Shown: in pieces, positions 21,915 through 28,249 of the stretch
Position numbering within the stretch: position 1 is the stretch's first letter
Layout of the letters: every line of letters starts with the position of its first letter
Origin: Pseudomonadota bacterium
GTDB taxonomy: Bacteria > Pseudomonadota > Gammaproteobacteria > UBA6186 > Azoamicaceae
NCBI GenBank assembly: GCA_021848375.1
Contig: JAJZUR010000004.1
Span: 1 to 28,249 of the forward strand
DNA length: 28,249 nucleotides
Direction of reading: 5' to 3'
Made by a program: the position numbers and the translations under genes
Notes under the pieces: model-generated
Told to the model about the DNA's origin: nothing
Databases searched by the model: none
What the model saw: the letters and a program-made list of their open reading frames with translations, nothing else

Positions 21915-24749
21915 TTACCCTTCTAGAACCTTCTTTAAAAACTGACCCGTATAGGATCCTTTCACTTTGGCAACCGTTTCGGGTGAGCCAACAGCAACAA
22001 TTTGACCGCCATCATCGCCGCCTTCAGGACCCAAATCAATGATCCAATCGGCGGTTTTAATGACATCTAAATTATGTTCAATGATAATAATGGTATTCCC
22101 GCGCGCGGACAAGCGCTGTAATATTTCAATTAAATGCTTAACATCATGAAAATGTAAGCCAGTGGTTGGCTCATCGAGAATATAAAGCGTTTGACCAGTA
22201 TCGCGCTTTGAGAGTTCTTTGGCGAGCTTAATGCGTTGTGCTTCGCCGCCGGAAAGCGTTGTAGCGCTTTGTCCAATTTTAATATAAGAAAGACCAACGT
22301 CAATCAAGGTTTCTAATTTTTTCGCAATGGTTGGGATCGCTTTAAAAAAAACCAATCCTTCTTCTGCCGTCATTTCTAATACTTCGTGAATATTTTTGCC
22401 TTTGTAGAGCACTTCCAAAGTTTCGCGATTATAACGTTTGCCATGACAAACATCACACGGCACGTAAATATCGGGCAAAAAATGCATTTCTACTTTAATA
22501 AGCCCATCGCCTTGACATGCTTCGCAGCGTCCGCCCTTCACATTAAAACTAAAACGACCTGGTTTGTAACCACGACTGCGCGCTTCTTGGGTATTAGAAA
22601 AGATATCCCTGATTTCTGTAAATAAACCAGTATACGTTGCAGGATTGGAGCGCGGGGTGCGGCCAATTGGGCTTTGATCAATATCAATGACTTTATCAAC
22701 GTACTCTAAACCCTCAATACTGGTGTGTGCTCTTGCCTCCATTTGTTTGGCATCGTTTAACCGTTTGGCAGCAATGGGATACAAGGTATCGTTAATTAAA
22801 GTAGACTTCCCTGAGCCTGAAACGCCGGTGACGCAGGTGATAAGCCCGATGGGAAACGAGACAGTAATGTTTTTTAAATTATTCCCCGTTGCCCCGGTTA
22901 ATTCAATTTGCCGGCTTTTGTCGATTTTTTTTCGTGATTTTGGAATGGGTATGGTTTTTTGTCCGGACAGATATTGTCCCGTCAACGATGTTTTAGATTT
23001 CATGATTTGTTGCGGGGTGCCTTGTGCCACAATAGTACCGCCATGTATACCAGCACGAGGACCAATATCAACCACATGATCAGCGCTTAAAATCGCTTCT
23101 TCATCGTGCTCAACGACAATGACGGTATTACCAATATCGCGTAAATGTACCAACGTTTTTAATAAGCGTGCGTTATCGCGTTGGTGTAAACCAATCGATG
23201 GTTCATCTAGCACATACATGACACCCACCAAGCCCGCCCCAATTTGGCTTGCCAAACGGATCCGTTGCGTTTCGCCGCCTGATAAGGTATCTGCACTGCG
23301 GCTTAAAGAAAGGTATTCTAAGCCCACATTCACCAAAAATTCTAATCGACTGCATATTTCCTTTAAAATTCTCTCGGCAATTTTACCTTTGGCGCCCGGT
23401 AATTTTAGTTTTTGAAAAAACTGCAAGGCTTTTGAAATCGCAAAACTGGTAATTTGGGGTAAGTCATGATCTGCAATAAAAACATGGCGGGCGGTTTCTT
23501 TTAGACGGGTTCCCTTGCAGGCGTTACAGGGCATTTGGGTGAGGTATTTTGCCAATTCTTCTCGGACATAATTGGAATCGGTTTCATGATATCGGCGTTC
23601 CATATTGTGGATGATGCCTTCAAACGTATGCTTGCGCGACACGATTTGTCCATTGTCTTGCACATAACGAAATTGAATTTCAGTATCCTCACTGCCATAT
23701 AACAATATATCTTGAATTTTTTTAGGCAGTTTTTTAAAAGGCGTATCTAAATCGAATTTATAATGTTTGGCAAGAGAACTTAACATGCTATAGTAATAAA
23801 AATTATGGCGATCCCAATGTCGAATCGCGCCATTGGAAAGACATAAACTATCATCAATAATGACCTTTTTCGGATCCATAAATTGCTTGACGCCTAAACC
23901 ATCACAAGTAGGGCAAGCACCAGAAGGATTATTAAACGAAAATAAACGCGGTTCCAATTCGGCTAAGCTATAGCCGCAACTGGGGCAAGCAAACTTGGAA
24001 GAAAAAATCATTTCTTCCAATACGTTGGTATTATCATCGACCACTAAAATAGTGACCAACCCTTTGGATAACCCAACTGCCGTTTCCAGCGAATCGGCTA
24101 AACGACTTTGAATGTCTGATCGCACTTTGAGTCTATCGACCACTACTTCGATGGTATGCTTGCGGCGTAAATCAAGCTTTGGTGCGTCTTCTAATTCTAC
24201 AATGGCGCCATCAATGCGTGCGCGCACAAACCCTTGATTGCGCAGTTCTGCTAATTGCTGAATATGTTCACCTTTGCGCTCTTGTACAACCGGCGCAGTC
24301 AATAAGATCTTGGTGTCTTCTGGCAGCGCTAAAATATTGTCCACCATTTGACTGATGGTTTGCGCCATGAGCGGTTTTTGATGGGTCGGGCAATAGGGGG
24401 TTCCAACTCTCGCAAATAACAACCTTAAGTAATCATAAATTTCGGTAATCGTGCCAACGGTGGAGCGAGGATTATGTGAAACTGATTTTTGTTCAATGGA
24501 AATTGCGGGGGATAATCCTTCGATATGATCAACGTCTGGTTTTTCCATCAAAGATAAAAATTGCCGGGCATAGGCGGAAAGCGATTCTACATATCGCCGT
24601 TGACCTTCGGCATACAGGGTATCGAAAGCCAGTGAAGATTTCCCCGATCCAGACAGACCGGTAATAACAATTAATTTATCGCGCGGAAGATCGCAGTCGA
24701 TATTTTTAAGATTGTGAGTACGGGCGCCGCGGATAGTAATTGTGTGCAT
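21915..24749 (-). CDS. uvrA: Excinuclease ABC subunit A
   Basis: UvrA is the damage-sensing ATPase of nucleotide excision repair, loading UvrB on lesions. The 944 residues (E. coli 940) contain both ABC modules: Walker A GLSGSGKSS (31-39) and GVSGSGKST in the second half, signatures LSGGETQRIRLA and LSGGEAQRIKLA, and Walker B VLDEPSIGLH and ILDEPTTGLH. The zinc sites are complete: CPSC with CPTC in the first half, and CEAC with CDVC in the second. It appears full length and functional. I see no strong ribosome-binding site before the ATG. It is convergent with the small charged gene and divergent from the MFS gene. Confidence 0.98.
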   Translation of the reverse strand: MHTITIRGARTHNLKNIDCDLPRDKLIVITGLSGSGKSSLAFDTLYAEGQRRYVESLSAYARQFLSLMEKPDVDHIEGLSPAISIEQKSVSHNPRSTVGTITEIYDYLRLLFARVGTPYCPTHQKPLMAQTISQMVDNILALPEDTKILLTAPVVQERKGEHIQQLAELRNQGFVRARIDGAIVELEDAPKLDLRRKHTIEVVVDRLKVRSDIQSRLADSLETAVGLSKGLVTILVVDDNTNVLEEMIFSSKFACPSCGYSLAELEPRLFSFNNPSGACPTCDGLGVKQFMDPKKVIIDDSLCLSNGAIRHWDRHNFYYYSMLSSLAKHYKFDLDTPFKKLPKKIQDILLYGSEDTEIQFRYVQDNGQIVSRKHTFEGIIHNMERRYHETDSNYVREELAKYLTQMPCNACKGTRLKETARHVFIADHDLPQITSFAISKALQFFQKLKLPGAKGKIAERILKEICSRLEFLVNVGLEYLSLSRSADTLSGGETQRIRLASQIGAGLVGVMYVLDEPSIGLHQRDNARLLKTLVHLRDIGNTVIVVEHDEEAILSADHVVDIGPRAGIHGGTIVAQGTPQQIMKSKTSLTGQYLSGQKTIPIPKSRKKIDKSRQIELTGATGNNLKNITVSFPIGLITCVTGVSGSGKSTLINDTLYPIAAKRLNDAKQMEARAHTSIEGLEYVDKVIDIDQSPIGRTPRSNPATYTGLFTEIRDIFSNTQEARSRGYKPGRFSFNVKGGRCEACQGDGLIKVEMHFLPDIYVPCDVCHGKRYNRETLEVLYKGKNIHEVLEMTAEEGLVFFKAIPTIAKKLETLIDVGLSYIKIGQSATTLSGGEAQRIKLAKELSKRDTGQTLYILDEPTTGLHFHDVKHLIEILQRLSARGNTIIIIEHNLDVIKTADWIIDLGPEGGDDGGQIVAVGSPETVAKVKGSYTGQFLKKVLEG

Positions 24750-24790
24750 AATTGCATAAACTATTTAATATTTTGGTGTGAGAAATTGCT

Positions 24791-24819
24791 ACTATACGAT
24801 AATTAACCGATTTTGTGAA
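24791..24819 (-). promoter_or_regulatory. Promoter of uvrA
   Basis: On the minus strand: TTCACA (24819-24814), 17 nt and TATAGT (24796-24791), with transcription expected near 24784 and a leader of about 34 nt. No E. coli-type LexA box (CTGT, 8 nt, ACAG) is visible near it, so SOS control of the E. coli kind is not supported. Confidence 0.5.
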
Positions 24820-24843
24820 GATGTTTGTAAAAAAGTAAGACTG

Positions 24844-26037
24844 ATGACAGCCATGAATTCACTAGAACGAAAAGCGATAGGAGCATTAGCAGGTATTTTT
24901 GCGCTGCGAATGCTGGGCTTGTTTATGATTTTGCCAGTCTTCGCAATCTACGCCAACCAACTAAATCATGTTACGCCCAGTTTAGTGGGAGTGGCGCTCG
25001 GGGTTTATGGGTTAACGCAAGCCTTGCTGCAGATCCCTTTTGGCTTTGCTTCCGATCGCTTCGGTCGTAAGCCGATGATTATCTTAGGGCTTTTGCTATT
25101 TTGCTTTGGAAGTATGGCTGCGGCGTTGTCAGATTCGATTTACGGGGTGATTCTGGGGCGCAGTTTACAGGGGGCGAGCGCAATTGGCTGCGTCATTATG
25201 GCTTTGGCGGCTGATCTTACTCGTGATGCGGTGCGGGTGCGCGCCATGGCGATGATTGGGATCACTATCGGTTTATCCTTTGCCTTGGCAATGGTATTAG
25301 GGCCGATATTAAGCGAATGGTATGGGGTAACTGGGATATTTTGGTTAACGGCAGGACTTGCGGGGGTTGCGATCTTACTGTTATTGATCTGGGTACCAAC
25401 ACCCAGAACCATAAAATTTAATCAAGAAGTCAGTCCGCACCTGTCTCTTATCCCAAGGATTTTTAAACAACCTGAATTAAACAGTCTAACGCTGGGTGTC
25501 TTCGTATTACATGCCAGTTTAGTAGCTTTATTTTTAAAAATTCCCCTTTATATACAAGCACTTGGGTTTGTAACAGGGCAAAGTTGGCGATTTTATGTAC
25601 CCGTCCTTTTGGGTTCTTTATTGGCCGCGATTCCCGCTTTATCGATAATGGAAAGAAAGGATCGGGTTAAAAGCGGATTGACGTTGGCATGGATTACGCT
25701 TGCAATAGCGGAATGGGGTATAGGGATATTTTTGGATTCCACGTTGGGGTTCGCTTTTAGCGTAGGGTTGTTTTTTACAGCTTTTAATATTCTAGAAGCA
25801 AGTCTGCCTTCTTTGGTTTCAAGGATTGCCCCGACCGGAACGAGAGGAACGGCGCTAGGGCTATATTCTTCCGCTCAGTTTTTGGGGTTATTTTTAGGAG
25901 GCGTTATCGGTGGTTGGTTGGACGCCAGTTATGGTATGGTGGGAATATTGTTATTCTGCATTATATTAGCAGTCATCTGGCTTATTGTAGATTTTATAGT
26001 CAATTTTAAGAGGGGTTTACCATGGCAAGAGGGTTAA
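24844..26037 (+). CDS. Major facilitator superfamily transporter
   Basis: A 12-span inner-membrane transporter of the MFS (drug:H+ antiporter-like) group. The N-terminus is ALAGIFALRMLGLFMILPVFA, and motif A is GFASDRFGRKPMI after the second span. The second half contains a loop with ERKDRVKSG and the later TGTRGTALGLYSSAQFLG. The start at 24844 gives 397 residues. An upstream GTG (24778) would add 22 polar residues without a ribosome-binding site, and an ATG at 24853 is also possible. The substrate is unknown. P. aeruginosa has an MFS gene at the same position between uvrA and ssb. The end overlaps ssb by 16 nt. Confidence 0.88.
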   Translation: MTAMNSLERKAIGALAGIFALRMLGLFMILPVFAIYANQLNHVTPSLVGVALGVYGLTQALLQIPFGFASDRFGRKPMIILGLLLFCFGSMAAALSDSIYGVILGRSLQGASAIGCVIMALAADLTRDAVRVRAMAMIGITIGLSFALAMVLGPILSEWYGVTGIFWLTAGLAGVAILLLLIWVPTPRTIKFNQEVSPHLSLIPRIFKQPELNSLTLGVFVLHASLVALFLKIPLYIQALGFVTGQSWRFYVPVLLGSLLAAIPALSIMERKDRVKSGLTLAWITLAIAEWGIGIFLDSTLGFAFSVGLFFTAFNILEASLPSLVSRIAPTGTRGTALGLYSSAQFLGLFLGGVIGGWLDASYGMVGILLFCIILAVIWLIVDFIVNFKRGLPWQEG

Positions 26038-26507
26038 ATAAGGTCATGATTATGGGGAACTTAGGTGCGGATCCTGAAGTTCGATATATGCCAAGCGGGG
26101 CAGCGGTCACCAATATTCGGGTGGCTACAAGCGATGTCTGGAAAGACAAGCAATCTGGAGAACGCCAAGAACGAACTGAATGGCATCGCATCGTATTATT
26201 CAATCGTATTGGTGAAATTGCTGCCCAATATTTACGCAAAGGTTCTCGCGTTTTCATCGAAGGTTCGCTTAGAACCAATAAATGGCAAGATCAGAATGGT
26301 AACGAACGCTATACCACTGAAATTATTGCAAACAGCATGCAGTTGATGGATTCTAAAGGCGGTAGTGGCGGCGCTGCGTTTGATGCAGCTGATATGCCAG
26401 AAGAAACAAACGCACCGGTTCAAAACACCACGCGCCGCCCAGCGCCAGCAAAGGCAGCCGAACCTGCTATGGCAGATGAAGAGTTTGACAACGACGTTCC
26501 GTTCTAA
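26022..26507 (+). CDS. ssb: Single-stranded DNA-binding protein
   Basis: SSB coats single-stranded DNA in replication, recombination and repair. The OB fold occupies about residues 1-112 (GLNKVMIMGNLGADPEVRY, TEWHRIVLFNRIGEIAAQYL, VFIEGSLRTNKWQDQNGNER). It is followed by a Gly/Ala/Pro linker and the acidic tip FDNDVPF that recruits partner proteins; the usual Ile before PF is Val. The length is 161 residues. GAGGGG sits 6 nt before the ATG, inside the MFS gene, so translation is probably coupled to it; I see no separate promoter. Confidence 0.97.
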   Translation: MARGLNKVMIMGNLGADPEVRYMPSGAAVTNIRVATSDVWKDKQSGERQERTEWHRIVLFNRIGEIAAQYLRKGSRVFIEGSLRTNKWQDQNGNERYTTEIIANSMQLMDSKGGSGGAAFDAADMPEETNAPVQNTTRRPAPAKAAEPAMADEEFDNDVPF

Positions 26508-26536
26508 TCTAAAATCAGCATATTTTTAGTTGGAAG

Positions 26537-26576
26537 CATCCTAGTCTCTAGAAGATATTTTCTAGAGACTAGGATG
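26537..26576. repeat. Perfect 17-bp inverted repeat between convergent genes
   Basis: CATCCTAGTCTCTAGAA (26537-26553) is followed by GATATT and the exact reverse complement (26560-26576). It forms a perfect 17-bp stem with a 6-nt loop, 29 nt after ssb and 2 nt from the stop of the minus-strand gene. There is no T-run on either side, so it is not a classic intrinsic terminator. It could still end or protect both converging transcripts. Confidence 0.85.
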
Positions 26577-26578
26577 GG

Positions 26579-27244
26579 TTAGGGTAATGAATTTGTTATT
26601 TTCTGCTTAAAAAATTGAATAAGTTCATATTTTTTGTCTGAATGTAATACGCCGCCGCGTCGCAAAATCTCAAAGAGCGCAATCTCTGGAAATTTTTGAT
26701 AGGTTTCGATGCGTTTCAAAATTTCCTTTCCGGAAAATTTTTTAGATTCAATTCTTTGTAAATGACTAAAAGATAGATCAAATAAGGATGCGAATTCTCT
26801 TAGAGTTAATCCGAGTTCTTCTCGAAATTTTTTCAGATCCGCAGGTGAAAAATGTTCTAAAAAAAGAGGTTCAAAGATGAATGAAGAAGGTCCTTTTTTA
26901 CCAATTGTGCATAATAAAACAAAAGGATCATTTTCTTGTTCGGAAATTTCTAACGCTTTGCAATAATCCAGGTAGGCGGGATTGTCTTTGGAAGGAATTC
27001 GATCTTGAAAAGCAGTAAATAAAGTGGATGATTGATAGTACTGTTGCGTAAGCGGTAATTCAGGCCCTAATGGAATGACAGCCTTGCTGTTAAGGTATTT
27101 GAGATCATATTCAAAATAAAACTGTTTTTTATTTGTATTCAGTTCCCCAGTAAGTGTTCCTACAAAGATTCGAGTTCTTCGTTTTTCTAAATAGACTAAA
27201 ACTCCGTGAATATCATGAATATTGGGTTCTAGTTTAGGATTCAT
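26579..27244 (-). CDS. HipS-HipB-like fusion: HipA N-subdomain with C-terminal HTH
   Basis: Residues 13-127 match the N-subdomain 1 of HipA (VGTLTGE, AVIPLGPELPLT, TAFQDRIPSK near residue 80, DPFVLLCTIGKKGPSS), the part that forms the separate HipS protein in HipBST systems. Residues 135-183 form an XRE-type helix-turn-helix (LKKFREELGLTLREFASLFD then SFSHLQRIES), like HipB. The single protein thus joins the two antitoxin-side parts, HipS first. It starts inside the last codons of the kinase gene (11-nt overlap), so translation should be coupled. Inferred role: bind and neutralise the kinase and repress the operon. The order and fusion differ from the three-gene hipB-hipS-hipT form. Confidence 0.8.
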   Translation of the reverse strand: MNPKLEPNIHDIHGVLVYLEKRRTRIFVGTLTGELNTNKKQFYFEYDLKYLNSKAVIPLGPELPLTQQYYQSSTLFTAFQDRIPSKDNPAYLDYCKALEISEQENDPFVLLCTIGKKGPSSFIFEPLFLEHFSPADLKKFREELGLTLREFASLFDLSFSHLQRIESKKFSGKEILKRIETYQKFPEIALFEILRRGGVLHSDKKYELIQFFKQKITNSLP

Positions 27245-28178
27245 TGGACATCTCTTTATATCGTTTGGTTACTAAGCGTTTAAGTGAATTTTTTCTTTTG
27301 GGTGAAATAAAGGATTGTTCTATAAGATTTAAAATATCTGAATAAGCTGAACTTGCTTGTTTAATAAAATTTTCAACAACACTGCCGTATCTCAATCGTT
27401 TAAATTCCTTTATGTAATCTTTCATGGTTGGCTCTTCCGTTGCTTGAGTACTAATTTTTCCGCGAGGCTCATGATTGGCATCTAGTAGAAAATCTTCTTC
27501 AATGGCTAAATAACTGGGATTATCGTATATAGGGGCAAGAGAAAGGCCTCTATTGGTTTGAATGAGTCCTAGGTTTCTACCATGTCTATCATGATTGCCA
27601 ATGAGGGAATCAAAAAGACACATTTGAATAAAATGGATAATATCCTCGCGTTTTCCGGTTTTTTCTTGAATGATACGAATGAGGATTTGACAATTAAAAT
27701 CTTTAGGATTTTTCAGATAACGATATATATGTACCAAATCTCCGCCTGGAAATGCTTGCATAAAATTTTTAACGACGAAAGTGGCCAGGGTATTCTCAAA
27801 TTGAATGAGATAATATTCTGGAACCTTCATTTTTAATGCGCTGGCTATCTCGTTGCATAAATACTCAGTTGCTGGAAGTTCGGGGTACTCCGGTTGTTCG
27901 ACTTTTAGGATATAGTCATTTTTATTTAAAGTCGCAGAATATTTTTTAAATTTTCCTTGAAAGGAACTCATATTGATAGTATGAAAAGGAGATAAATGTA
28001 ATGGATCATGACTTTCTTTATCTTGTGTCCTTAATGCTAAGTCCATAAAGTTCATCTGGTGTGGGAGATTGAACCATTTTTTAAAACATTTAAGATGTAG
28101 CCCATGGACTCTTATCCTTTCCGAAGGCGAAAAGTTTTGGCAACAATAATAACAAGTAGCATTTAATTTTATGGTCAT
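27234..28178 (-). CDS. HipT-like serine/threonine kinase toxin (HipA C-terminal domain)
   Basis: The protein lacks the HipA N-subdomain 1 but keeps the kinase. Visible elements are a loop NMSSFQGKF (69-77) aligning with SISGVQPKF, Lys92 in YILKVEQ for ATP, TEYLCNE (104-110), catalytic Asp197 and Asn202 in NHDRHGRN, and the metal-binding Asp219 in LAPIYDNPS. All catalytic residues are present, so it is likely active. Residues 9-31 (CYYC to HLKC) form a CxxC...HxxC zinc-finger-like segment, similar to the N-terminus of short HipA proteins in Bacteroidetes. I start at 28178 (AGG six nt upstream; 314 residues); the ATG at 28193 has no ribosome-binding site. HipA/HipT kinases phosphorylate aminoacyl-tRNA synthetases; the target here is unknown. 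Confidence 0.85.
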   Translation of the reverse strand: MTIKLNATCYYCCQNFSPSERIRVHGLHLKCFKKWFNLPHQMNFMDLALRTQDKESHDPLHLSPFHTINMSSFQGKFKKYSATLNKNDYILKVEQPEYPELPATEYLCNEIASALKMKVPEYYLIQFENTLATFVVKNFMQAFPGGDLVHIYRYLKNPKDFNCQILIRIIQEKTGKREDIIHFIQMCLFDSLIGNHDRHGRNLGLIQTNRGLSLAPIYDNPSYLAIEEDFLLDANHEPRGKISTQATEEPTMKDYIKEFKRLRYGSVVENFIKQASSAYSDILNLIEQSFISPKRKNSLKRLVTKRYKEMSNES

Positions 28179-28207
28179 TGTCGACCTACTCATAATTGAA
28201 TGGCTTA

Positions 28208-28218
28208 ATATAGTATAT
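28208..28218. promoter_or_regulatory. Candidate operator over the -10 of the HipT-like operon
   Basis: ATATAGTATAT is an 11-bp palindrome (five-base arms around one central base) covering the -10 hexamer. A dimeric HTH protein such as the downstream HipS-HipB fusion could bind here and block transcription. The palindrome is seen directly, but it is AT-rich and could arise by chance; binding is inferred. Confidence 0.4.
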
Positions 28219-28240
28219 AAAATTTGTTATGAAAAAGCAA
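28212..28240 (-). promoter_or_regulatory. Promoter of the HipT-like operon
   Basis: On the minus strand: TTGCTT (28240-28235), 17 nt and TATACT (28217-28212). It lies 34 nt upstream of the preferred kinase start codon. The -10 is inside the palindrome described separately. Confidence 0.6.
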
Positions 28241-28249
28241 CATAAATAA

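Noticed and set aside
26537..26576. Calling the perfect hairpin a Rho-independent terminator.
   Set aside because: There is no T-run on either strand next to the stem, so it is listed as an inverted repeat of unknown role.
1..28249. CRISPR array, insertion sequence, tRNA or prophage genes.
   Set aside because: No regularly spaced direct repeats, transposase or integrase frames, or tRNA-like folds were recognised in the window.

Overview
The window reads as chromosome of a host-associated gammaproteobacterium, most likely an intracellular member of the Legionellales (Coxiella/Legionella relatives). The ribosomal proteins, SecY, RpoA, UvrA and SSB are all of gammaproteobacterial type. The order rplQ, then uvrA, an MFS gene and ssb further on, is the order I know from Pseudomonas aeruginosa. 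A nucleotide-transport (ATP/ADP antiporter, NTT/Tlc) gene of the kind found in Rickettsia, Chlamydia and plastids points to life inside eukaryotic cells. Genus assignment is inference.

Layout. 1-386: non-coding in my reading, with a near-consensus sigma-70 promoter (282-310) serving what follows. 387-18138: an unbroken plus-strand run of 32 genes, rpsL-rpsG-fusA-tuf (str), rpsJ to rpsQ (S10), rplN to rpmJ including secY (spc) and rpsM to rplQ (alpha), ending at a clear Rho-independent terminator (18171-18201). The S10 set follows tuf after 6 nt, so the long S10 leader of E. coli is absent. An internal promoter at the rpsQ-rplN junction sits where E. coli has Pspc. 18202-21904: an accessory slot with the NTT gene under its own near-consensus promoter, an unrecognised 464-residue minus-strand protein, and a small highly charged plus-strand protein. 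21915-26507: the housekeeping trio uvrA (minus), MFS transporter and ssb (plus). 26508-26578: a perfect 17-bp-stem hairpin between convergent genes. 26579-28249: a minus-strand HipA-family module split into two genes.

How the parts work together. The first two thirds build the ribosome, its elongation factors, the Sec channel and RNA polymerase alpha. The slot after rplQ appears to be a variable site that here carries a probable host-interaction gene (nucleotide import or exchange) and two genes of unknown role. uvrA and ssb serve DNA repair and replication.

The most distinctive element is the last one. It is a HipBST-like toxin-antitoxin module in which the kinase (HipT-like, with an N-terminal CxxC...HxxC zinc-finger-like segment) is encoded first. 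A single downstream protein fuses the HipS-like domain (N-subdomain 1 of HipA) to a C-terminal HipB-like helix-turn-helix. The upstream region has a promoter whose -10 lies inside an 11-bp palindrome, a candidate self-repression operator.
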